Assembly: GCF_013409205.1 (NCBI RefSeq)
Contig: NZ_JACCAE010000001.1
Span: 2,232,001-2,296,000, forward strand
Source of the DNA: Janibacter cremeus
GTDB taxonomy: Bacteria; Actinomycetota; Actinomycetes; Actinomycetales; Dermatophilaceae
Length of the DNA stretch: 64,000 nt
Direction of reading: 5' to 3'
The notes below the pieces were generated by a model. It had not been told where the DNA came from, made no database searches, and saw only the letters and a list, made by a program, of their open reading frames with translations. Position numbers and translations under genes: made by a program. This document shows, in pieces, positions 57,884 to 64,000 of the stretch. Each line of letters opens with the position of its first letter. Within the stretch, counting starts at the first letter, position 1.

Positions 57884-59152
57884 ATGCTGGAGTTGCTTCT
57901 CGTCGCGGTTGCGGTGCTGGGTTACGCGTTGGTCTCCAGGCGATTGGCCATGTCGGCGTTCACCTCCGCGATGTTCTTCACCAGCGTGGGTCTGCTCGTC
58001 GGCACGGGTGGCGTGGGGTGGTTTGATCTGGCCATCGAGGGCGAGGCCGTGACAGTCCTCGTCGAGGCGACGCTGGTGCTGGTGCTGTTCAGCGACGCCG
58101 TCCGCATCGACCTGCGGGAGTTGCGGCGTGAGCTGACACTGCCGGTGCGGCTGCTGGGCATCGGCCTTCCCCTGACCGTCATCGCCGGGACTCTGGTCGG
58201 CGCGTGGACCTTCCCGGACCTCGGCTGGGCCGGCGCAGCGCTGCTGGCCGCCGTGCTGGCTCCTACCGACGCGGCGCTCGGCCAGGCCGTCGTCGGAGAC
58301 CCACGTCTGCCGCCCAGGGTGCGGCAGACGCTCAACGTCGAGAGCGGCCTCAATGATGGCATTGCCGTGCCTGCGGTCACGGTGCTCATCGCCGTCGTGG
58401 TCGCCGAGGAGGCCGGTAGTCCCGGGGACTGGGTGTCCTTGGCCGCCCGGGAGGTCGGGTTCGGCCTTGCGGCGGGCTTGATCGCCGGGATCGTGGGCGG
58501 CAGATTGCTCGACTCGGCGGTCGTGACCGGACGGATCCAGGGGACCTACCGTCAGCTCGCCACCCTGTCGGTGGCGGTGCTCGCCTACAGCGCCGCCTCC
58601 CTCATCGGCGGCAACGGTTTCATCGCCGCGTTCATCGCCGGTATCGCCTTCGGGCACGTGGCTCGGGACCACTGTGCGGGGGTCCAGGAGTTCGCCGAGG
58701 AGGAGGGTGAGCTCCTCGCAGCGGTGACTTTCGTCGTGTTCGGGGCCGTGCTGGTCGGCCCGCTGCTCGGGAATCTGGATTGGCAGATCGCCCTGTACGC
58801 GATCCTCTCGCTGACCGTCGTGCGGATGCTGCCGGTTCTCGCGGCGATGCTCGGGTCGAGGACACTTCTTGAGACCCAGATGTTCTTCGGCTGGTTCGGC
58901 CCCCGGGGGCTGGCGTCGATCCTCTTCGCACTCCTCGTCCTGGAGGAGGTCGGGGGAGAGGCAGGAGAGACGATCTTCGCGGTGGCGACATCAACCGTGC
59001 TCCTCAGCGTCTTCGCGCACGGTCTGACGGCGTCGACGTGGGCGGGTCGGCTGGCATCACGGCTGGACTCCGCCCACGAGGCCCAACCCGAACTGGGATG
59101 GGCACCGGAGCTGCCCACCCGGCGCGGTCACATCCGGCGCAGCGATGCGTGA
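57884..59152 (+). CDS. CPA1-family Na+/H+ or K+/H+ antiporter
   Basis: 422 aa, about 12 transmembrane helices. Motifs: LVLFSDAVRIDL, the ion-binding LAPTDAALGQAVV (Asp of the ND motif region), and NVESGLNDGIAVPAV, typical of NhaP/CPA1. It exchanges protons for sodium or potassium and may serve in pH or salt homeostasis. The short tail suggests no large regulatory domain. The start ATG 57884 is preceded by a weak GGGGTGAGG. Confidence 0.9.
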   Translation: MLELLLVAVAVLGYALVSRRLAMSAFTSAMFFTSVGLLVGTGGVGWFDLAIEGEAVTVLVEATLVLVLFSDAVRIDLRELRRELTLPVRLLGIGLPLTVIAGTLVGAWTFPDLGWAGAALLAAVLAPTDAALGQAVVGDPRLPPRVRQTLNVESGLNDGIAVPAVTVLIAVVVAEEAGSPGDWVSLAAREVGFGLAAGLIAGIVGGRLLDSAVVTGRIQGTYRQLATLSVAVLAYSAASLIGGNGFIAAFIAGIAFGHVARDHCAGVQEFAEEEGELLAAVTFVVFGAVLVGPLLGNLDWQIALYAILSLTVVRMLPVLAAMLGSRTLLETQMFFGWFGPRGLASILFALLVLEEVGGEAGETIFAVATSTVLLSVFAHGLTASTWAGRLASRLDSAHEAQPELGWAPELPTRRGHIRRSDA

Positions 59153-59212
59153 TGTCTGTGCCAGCGGATCCATCAGCCCCGTGCACGTCATGCCGGTCCC
59201 ACGAGACTCGTC

Positions 59213-59289
59213 TGCGTGGACTCCGACGTGGAGAGGTACCGGCTCACGGCAGCCTGCCCGAGGGTGGGGAGCTCACCTGCGAGGAGTAG
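59213..59289 (+). pseudogene. Remnant of a TAP-like hydrolase C-terminus
   Basis: With one base inserted near 59249 this stretch reads CVDSDVERYRLT / SLPEGGELTCEE-stop, closely matching the last 25 residues of the hydrolase at 54565-56154 (CVDSAVEEYWLT GELPEDGELTCD). The missing base breaks the frame. No more of the gene is recognisable upstream, so it is a decayed 3' fragment of a second copy. Confidence 0.7.
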
Positions 59290-59410
59290 AGCGCAGCCCG
59301 TGGGTACAACCACCCACAGGCCGCCGCCGGCGAATGGGCACTGCGGCCGATGCCGCGGTGTCCCGACGTCCATAGCGTGATGGGTACGGACCGAGACCCA
59401 GGAGGACATC

Positions 59411-60517
59411 ATGCAGACACAACACGTGGAGACAGTGATCATCGGCGCAGGCCAAGCAGGTTTGTCGGCCGCCTACCACTTGGGGCGCAAGGGGGTGGAG
59501 TGCCTGGTCCTGGACGGGAACGCCCGGATCGGTGACGAGTGGCGACGACGCTACGACAGCCTCCGCCTGTTCACCCCCGCCGGGAGGAGCGGCCTGGACG
59601 GACTGCCCTTCCCCGGAGACCCATGGGCCTTCCCGACCAAGGACGAGATGGCCGACTACCTCGAGCTGTATGCGCTCACCCACCAGCTGCCGGTGCGCCT
59701 GCTCAGCCGGGTACGCCGGCTGGCGGCGGAGGGCGATGGGTTCCGCGTCGATCTGGACGAGACTGCCGAACGCTCGATCACCTGTGACGCCGTCGTCGTC
59801 GCCACGGGGACCTTCGGCGAGCGACCCAACCTGCCTCCCTTCGCCACCGAGCTCGCCCGGTCCATCCACCAGGTGCACTCGAGCGCGTACCACGGTCCCG
59901 GTCACCTGCCGGAGGGGCCGGTCCTCGTTGTCGGCGCCTCCCACAGCGGGCTGGACATCGCCCTCGAGCTGGGGGCAGGACGTGACACGACGCTGGTCGG
60001 CCCGGTCCACGGAAACGTCCCGCTCGAGTGGGGGACGTGGCGGATGCGGCGAGCCTTCCCCGTCCTCGAGTTCGCCTTCCAGCACGTGCTGACCAGACGG
60101 ACGCCGATGGGACGCAAGATGCTCGGTGTCATGCGCCACCACGGTGCACCGCAGTTGCGGATCAAGGCGCACCACCTGGCCGAGGCCGGGGTCGAGTGGG
60201 TCGACGACCACGTCGTCGGGGCCTCGGCGGGCGGCCTACCGCAGCTGGCGGACGGGCGAACCTTCGACGTCGCCGGTGTCGTCTGGGCCACCGGCTGGCA
60301 CCACGACCACTCGTGGATCGACCTCCCGGTGACCACCGAGGACGGCTGGCCGGTCGAGTACCGAGGTGTCGTCGAGGACGTTGCGGGTCTGTACTTCTGC
60401 GGGCTGGCCTTCCAGTACGCGTTCAGCTCCGGGGAGATGATCGGCGTCGGTCGCGACGCCGCCTACGTCGCTGATCGCATCGCGCGTCGGCAGGTGAGCC
60501 GCATGCGGGCTGCCTGA
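59411..60517 (+). CDS. Flavin-containing monooxygenase-like oxidoreductase
   Basis: 368 aa. N-terminal FAD motif VIIGAGQAGLSAAYHL (about 8-23) and NADPH motif VVGASHSGLDIALELG (about 174-189). The C-terminal ATG-like motif GVVWATGWHHD and the final FAD-binding YAFSSGEMIGVGRDAAYV complete the fold. It belongs to the FMO/CzcO-type group; substrate unknown. AGGAGG precedes the ATG by 5 nt, and TAGCGT at 59373 is a possible -10. Confidence 0.87.
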   Translation: MQTQHVETVIIGAGQAGLSAAYHLGRKGVECLVLDGNARIGDEWRRRYDSLRLFTPAGRSGLDGLPFPGDPWAFPTKDEMADYLELYALTHQLPVRLLSRVRRLAAEGDGFRVDLDETAERSITCDAVVVATGTFGERPNLPPFATELARSIHQVHSSAYHGPGHLPEGPVLVVGASHSGLDIALELGAGRDTTLVGPVHGNVPLEWGTWRMRRAFPVLEFAFQHVLTRRTPMGRKMLGVMRHHGAPQLRIKAHHLAEAGVEWVDDHVVGASAGGLPQLADGRTFDVAGVVWATGWHHDHSWIDLPVTTEDGWPVEYRGVVEDVAGLYFCGLAFQYAFSSGEMIGVGRDAAYVADRIARRQVSRMRAA

Positions 60518-60536
60518 CGGCGCGACAAGCAGCCCG
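60506..60536 (+). terminator. Weak hairpin after the monooxygenase gene
   Basis: CGGGCTGC (60506-60513) can pair with GCAGCCCG (60529-60536) around a 15-nt loop that contains the stop codon. No T-tract follows. It may reduce read-through into the LuxR gene. Confidence 0.35.
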
Positions 60537-60597
60537 GGCCGTGACGACATCCCGGGCTGCCGCCCGTCCCGATAGCATCAGTGGTGAGGGAGTCACC

Positions 60598-62226
60598 ATG
60601 GGCGTGATTGAGGATCTGCACCGAGCACGTGACGCGTACGAGCGCCGGGAGTGGCTCGCGGCCTACCGCACGCTGTCGGAGCTCGACGACGCGGTGCTCG
60701 CAGCCTCGGACTTCCTGTCCCTGGCCGACGCGGCGGAGCTCCTCGGCCGTCCGGACGACGCGGTTCAGGCCCTGCAAAGGGCGCACCACGCCGCGCTCGG
60801 TGCCGCGGACCCCCTGCTCGCCGCCCGCGCGGCGGCGCGCCTCGGGGCGATGTTGGCCCTGAGAGGGGAGAGCGCGGTCGCGGGAGGCTGGCTCGCCCGC
60901 GGCGAGCGGGTGCTCGAGGACGTCGAGGACGACGTCGTGGAGCGGGGGTACCTACTCGTCGGGCGCATGTTGGAGAAGGTCGGCGTCGGCGACCTGGAGG
61001 GCGCGCGCCCACTGCCGGAGCAGATCACGGCGTGCGGCCGTCGACACGCGGATCCCAACCTGGTGGCCCTCGGGCTCAACCAGGAAGGGCGCGTGCTGAC
61101 CGTGTTCGGGCAGGTGTCGGAGGGTCTGCGGCTGCTGGACGAGGCGATGGTCGGTGTCGTCGCCGGCGAGGTCGACCCGCTGGTCGCGGGCGAGGTCTAC
61201 TGCTCGATGATCGAGGCCTGCCAGTGGGTCGGCGACCTGGGCCGGGCGGCGCAGTGGACGCGCGCGCTCTCCCAGTGGTGCGATGCCCAGCCCGCGCTCG
61301 TGGCCTTCACCGGCCAGTGCGCGGTGCACCGGGCGCAGCTGATGCGCCTCCACGGCGCTCTCCGGGACGCGGTGACCGAGCTGGAGCGGTCCGCGGCGAG
61401 GTACGAGCTGGCCGGCGGGCACCCGGCGGTCGCACTCGCCCACCACGAGCGCGGCGACGTCCTGCGTCTGCTCGGCGATCTCGACGGGGCGGAGCGAGCG
61501 TATGGGATGGCCCTGCAGCACGGCGGTGACGCGCAGCCCGGTCGGGCCCTGCTGGCTGCGGCGAAGGGGGACCTCGACCAGGCCGTTGCTGCCGTCCGAC
61601 GGACCCTGGCCGGGACCTACGGTGCGATCTTCCGCCACCGGGTCATCCCGGGCTGCGTCGAGGTTCTCCTTGCCGGGGGACTCGTCGAGGAGTCCGCCGT
61701 CCTCGCCGACGAGCTCGCCGGGATCGCCGAGGACTTCGGCTGCACGGCCGTGCACGCCGGCTCGGAGGCGGTCGCCGCGCGGGTGGCTCTGGCCCACGAG
61801 GACCCCGAGTCCGCGCTGCCGGCGGCGAGGTCGGCACTGGGTCGTTGGTCCTCACTGGACGCCGGGCACGAGGTGGCGCGCGCTCGGGTGCTCGTCGGGC
61901 GGGCGCTGCGGCTGCTGGGTGACCAGGACGGTGCCGTACTCGAGCTGGTGGCCGCTCGAGAGGCCTTCGTGGCGCAGGGTGCGGCTCCGGATGCTCGCGA
62001 TGCAGCCGCGCAGCTGGGGCATGCCGACGGCCCCGGTGGGCTCACGGCGCGGGAGGTCGAGGTGCTGTGTCTCGTGGCGGCAGGCCGCAGCAACGCCCAG
62101 GTCGCGCACGACCTGCACCTGTCGGTCAAGACCGTCGCCCGGCACCTGTCCAACATCTTCACCAAGCTCGACGTCGGTTCCCGGACAGAGGCGGCTGCCT
62201 TCGCCTACCGGCACGGCCTGTGTTGA
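60598..62226 (+). CDS. LuxR-family regulator with TPR-like helical domain
   Basis: 542 aa. About 470 N-terminal residues form alpha-helical TPR-like repeats rich in Ala, Leu and Glu. The last 60 residues are a LuxR/GerE HTH (LTAREVEVLCLVAAGRSNAQ...LHLSVKTVARHLSNIFTKL). The NB-ARC/AAA part of LAL regulators is missing. ATG 60598 follows GTGAGGGAG; TAGCAT at 60573 is a possible -10. Targets are unknown; the adjacent monooxygenase is a candidate. Confidence 0.82.
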   Translation: MGVIEDLHRARDAYERREWLAAYRTLSELDDAVLAASDFLSLADAAELLGRPDDAVQALQRAHHAALGAADPLLAARAAARLGAMLALRGESAVAGGWLARGERVLEDVEDDVVERGYLLVGRMLEKVGVGDLEGARPLPEQITACGRRHADPNLVALGLNQEGRVLTVFGQVSEGLRLLDEAMVGVVAGEVDPLVAGEVYCSMIEACQWVGDLGRAAQWTRALSQWCDAQPALVAFTGQCAVHRAQLMRLHGALRDAVTELERSAARYELAGGHPAVALAHHERGDVLRLLGDLDGAERAYGMALQHGGDAQPGRALLAAAKGDLDQAVAAVRRTLAGTYGAIFRHRVIPGCVEVLLAGGLVEESAVLADELAGIAEDFGCTAVHAGSEAVAARVALAHEDPESALPAARSALGRWSSLDAGHEVARARVLVGRALRLLGDQDGAVLELVAAREAFVAQGAAPDARDAAAQLGHADGPGGLTAREVEVLCLVAAGRSNAQVAHDLHLSVKTVARHLSNIFTKLDVGSRTEAAAFAYRHGLC

Positions 62227-62328
62227 GTCGCACGACCACCGGCCGGTTGCGACGCGGCTGGCGCGCTCGCCCGCGATTTCACCCCGCCCCACCGCTTACG
62301 TATACTCTTGCCCCGCGCCTCGGCGCAC

Positions 62329-62402
62329 GCCGCCTTAGCTCAGACGGCTAGAGCGATTCACTCGTAATGAATAGGTCATCGGTTCGATTCCGATAGGCGG
62401 CT
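62329..62402 (+). tRNA. tRNA-Thr (anticodon CGT)
   Basis: 74-nt cloverleaf. Acceptor GCCGCCT (62329-62335) pairs with AGGCGGC (62395-62401), D arm TTAGCTCAGACGGCTAGAGC, anticodon stem ATTCA/TGAAT with loop CTCGTAA and anticodon CGT, T arm with GGTTCGATTCC. CCA is not encoded. Nothing indicates an integrated element at its 3' end. Confidence 0.93.
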
Positions 62403-62408
62403 CAGCGG

Positions 62409-62438
62409 AACGCCCTCGACACGGTCGGGGGCGTTTTT
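62409..62438 (+). terminator. Terminator of tRNA-Thr
   Basis: AACGCCCTCGAC (62409-62420) pairs with GTCGGGGGCGTT (62424-62435), including one G-T pair, followed by a run of five T (62434-62438): a classical intrinsic terminator. Confidence 0.85.
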
Positions 62439-62663
62439 GCTGGTCAGGGGCGGCTTCTGCCGAGTCAAGAGCCGTGGCGAGAGGGCTGTCGAATACTGCG
62501 AGGAGCAGGTCGCCGGACCCCGAATGGGCACACGTTGGGTACATCAGTTCGCGACGAAGGCTCACGGCTGGCTCCCCGCAGGCCACGACCTGCGGTCCTG
62601 GCCTCCAGCACCTTCCGCGACCACATGATCACCCTCAATGCCGCGCACCGCTCAGTCCGGCAG

Positions 62664-63059
62664 TCACCCGGTCTGCAGAAGGTGCTCGAAGGATTCCACG
62701 AATCGCCAGGCGTCGGCGCGCCGATTCGGCACGAGGGTGAGGTCGCGTCCCCCATCGACTTCGAGCTTGACCCGGGCGAACAGCCAACCGCTGTAGGCGA
62801 TCCCGCGGATGCGGCCGAGAGGGGCCTCGCGCTTGATCTTCACCCTGGAGAACCAGCCGGTCACCTTCGCGAGCAGTGCTCGCTGTCGGATCACGATCAA
62901 CACATCGGGGAACTGCCCGGCGACCCCGGGAAGGACCAGCAGCACTTCCTCCTCCGGATCCAGCAGTGTGGGCACTTCGCGCCGCAAGGCGAAAGAGGCG
63001 TACAACTCATTGCGCGCAAGCGCGGTCGAGTAGGTCGTGGAGGCGAGGGGCGAAGTCAT
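62664..63059 (-). CDS. Bacterial PH-domain protein
   Basis: 131 aa. A short helical N-terminus (TSPLASTTYSTALARNELYASFALRREVP) and a pleckstrin-homology-like barrel (EEEVLLVLPGVAGQFPDVLIVIRQRALLAK...APLGRIRGIAYSGWLFARVKLEVDGG) ending with the characteristic C-terminal helix RADAWRFVESFEHLLQTG. Related small PH proteins are common in actinobacteria and are of unknown function. ATG 63059 is preferred over the longer frame to 63191. The 225 bases between the tRNA terminator and this gene (62439-62663) hold nothing I can identify. Confidence 0.72.
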   Translation of the reverse strand: MTSPLASTTYSTALARNELYASFALRREVPTLLDPEEEVLLVLPGVAGQFPDVLIVIRQRALLAKVTGWFSRVKIKREAPLGRIRGIAYSGWLFARVKLEVDGGRDLTLVPNRRADAWRFVESFEHLLQTG

Positions 63060-63180
63060 GGCGCGATCGTAGGAGACGCACGCTCCACGACTGATCAGGT
63101 CGTGCGCTCGAGCGGCATGCGGAGCAGCAGGACGAGACCTCCGGCACGGGCGGCAGCGGCTCCGGTCGGGGCGATTTTGA

Positions 63181-63191
63181 TTGTCGGACAA
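63181..63191. promoter_or_regulatory. GntR-type operator candidate
   Basis: TTGTCGGACAA, an 11-bp perfect dyad with a 1-nt centre upstream of the PH-domain gene (minus) and of the binding-protein gene (plus). No GntR regulator is encoded in the window. Confidence 0.4.
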
Positions 63192-63272
63192 TGGCTGTCG
63201 AGAACTTCCCTCCTGTGGCTCCCGACCGCGGCAGCCCGGCGGGCGTGGCCCGACGGTGCTAGCGTCTGCGCC

Positions 63273-63359
63273 ATGCCATCTCTGGCTCGAACGGCCCTCG
63301 GCACCGCAGGGTCGTCACGGATGGCCGAGAGGGTGACCGCCGCGCTCGGCTCCGCGTGA
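63273..63359 (+). CDS. Possible leaderless 28-aa ORF
   Basis: ATG 63273 to TGA, reading MPSLARTALGTAGSSRMAER... It has no ribosome-binding site, but TAGCGT ends 7 nt upstream as at other leaderless genes here. It may be a small peptide, a regulatory ORF or a decayed gene start. No homologue is recognised. Confidence 0.3.
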   Translation: MPSLARTALGTAGSSRMAERVTAALGSA

Positions 63360-63446
63360 GAGCATGATCGGCGCCCCGGCAGGGGTAGAAATCAAGGTGT
63401 GGGCCTGAGTCGACGGCCTCCACTGCCACGACACGAGGAGTCCACC

Positions 63447-64000
63447 GTGCCGCGACCGTCGCCCGGGCGCCCCCTGTTGGTGTCGGCCGGCGTGGCACTC
63501 GCCCTGACAGTGGCAGGCTGTGGAGCCGGCCTGCCTCCCTCGGTGGTTGAGGGGTCGAGCGTGTCGGTCGGCTGGTCGAAGTCGGTCACCAGCCTCAACG
63601 CAGCCACCCTTGACGGAGCCACGCCGGGCAACCGTGAGATCGCAGCAGCAACTCGTGGGCAGTTCGCCCGGGTCGCCGGCGGTGACGTGGAGGTCGACGA
63701 GAGTTTCGGCTCGGTGGAGATCACAGACACCGCTGCGACGTCCTTCACTGTGCGTTACGACCTGGCCGAGCCGAGTTGGTCGGACGGGATCCCGGTCGAT
63801 GCTGCTGACCTGTTGCTCGCCTGGGCCGCAGGGTCGAATGCCGTGGCCGGGAGTGAGTTCGCCTCCGTACCCAGCCCGCTCGTGCACAGCGGGAAGGTGC
63901 CCGAGTTCGACGAGTTCGATCGGCGCATCGACGTCGAGTACACCCGCCCCGTCCGGGACTGGCACACCGCGCTGGATGTGGCCGTCCCGGCACACGTGGT
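63447..64000 (+). CDS. Oligopeptide-type ABC substrate-binding lipoprotein (5' part)
   Basis: Open to the window end, 184 residues visible. GTG 63447 is preceded by ACGAGGAG at 6 nt. Signal peptide of about 25 residues with lipobox VAGC (TVAGCGAG). The mature part shows SBP_bac_5 features: VGWSKSVTSLNAAT near the start, then EPSWSDGIPVDAADLLLAWAA, the usual WSDG-P-TAxDvv region of peptide-binding proteins. It should bind peptides or another large solute outside the membrane. The rest of the gene and any permease genes are outside the window. Confidence 0.82.
   Translation, partial: MPRPSPGRPLLVSAGVALALTVAGCGAGLPPSVVEGSSVSVGWSKSVTSLNAATLDGATPGNREIAAATRGQFARVAGGDVEVDESFGSVEITDTAATSFTVRYDLAEPSWSDGIPVDAADLLLAWAAGSNAVAGSEFASVPSPLVHSGKVPEFDEFDRRIDVEYTRPVRDWHTALDVAVPAHV

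Larger units (their letters stand above)
63060..63446. other. Intergenic region with orphan operator and a possible sORF
   Basis: 387 bases without a firm gene. It contains the perfect dyad TTGTC-G-GACAA (63181-63191), which fits the GntR-type TTGT-N3-ACAA pattern. There is also a 28-codon ORF from ATG 63273 to TGA 63357 whose -10 TAGCGT (63260-63265) ends 7 nt upstream. Confidence 0.6.

Noticed and set aside
62329..62438. tRNA-Thr as an integration site
   Set aside because: No second copy of the tRNA 3' end, no integrase and no change of gene type downstream; a normal terminator follows.

Overview
The window is high-GC DNA whose gene content, codon use and 16S rRNA fit a Gram-positive actinobacterium, most likely of the order Micrococcales (family not resolved by eye). 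It is ordinary chromosome. The order MBL hydrolase - crp - nth - NUDIX - ephE-like - holin-X - acs ... 6C RNA - ssd/cpaE - tad genes ... DEAH helicase - topA ... tmk/holB follows the neighbourhood known around Rv3677c to Rv3644c of Mycobacterium tuberculosis, with lineage-specific insertions and losses (synteny recalled, not searched).

Layout. 1-3.9 kb: tail of an MBL-fold hydrolase, Crp/GlxR-type regulator, endonuclease III, CoA-type NUDIX hydrolase, an alpha/beta hydrolase without the usual nucleophile, and a small holin-X membrane protein. 3.9-10.0 kb: a complete rrn operon (16S-23S-5S) with several candidate promoters, boxA-like elements and a strong terminator. 10.1-13.3 kb: acetyl-CoA synthetase with a candidate Crp box, and phenylalanine hydroxylase. 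13.3-14.9 kb: a BioQ-type repressor, a consensus promoter with two BioQ boxes, and a bioB gene that has lost its radical-SAM segment. 14.9-21.0 kb: two SSS acetate/solute symporters with small membrane partners and a LytS/LytTR-type two-component system. 21-27.7 kb: a Fic-like protein with a degenerate active site, a 6C small RNA, and a Tad secretion/pilus locus split by an alanine/sodium symporter. 27.8-35.1 kb: a coiled-coil membrane protein, a DUF1998-type DEAD/DEAH helicase, a STAS protein, H+-pyrophosphatase and a methyltransferase. 35.2-40.0 kb: TetR-controlled heterodimeric ABC exporter and a lipoprotein. 40-47.6 kb: topA, two tandem paralogous membrane proteins of low-GC character, an SDR protein, an acyl-CoA ligase and a T4 endoV-like protein. 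47.6-52.6 kb: a serine hydrolase and a four-gene glycine-betaine-type ABC importer. 52.8-64 kb: tmk, holB, a secreted TAP-like peptidase, DUF1254, a CPA1 antiporter, a flavin monooxygenase, a LuxR regulator, tRNA-Thr(CGT), a PH-domain protein, and the start of an oligopeptide-type binding lipoprotein that runs off the window.

Themes. Acetate/carboxylate use is prominent (acs, two SSS symporters, a two-component system, a Crp box). Many genes carry a -10 hexamer TANNNT ending 6-8 nt before the start codon, pointing to widespread leaderless transcription; one heptamer can serve both directions. I found no phage, IS element, CRISPR array or defence system. The observations most worth testing are the deleted bioB under intact BioQ control, the 6C RNA, the divergent leaderless promoters, the degenerate Fic and alpha/beta-hydrolase active sites, the topA leader hairpin and the tandem membrane-protein pair.
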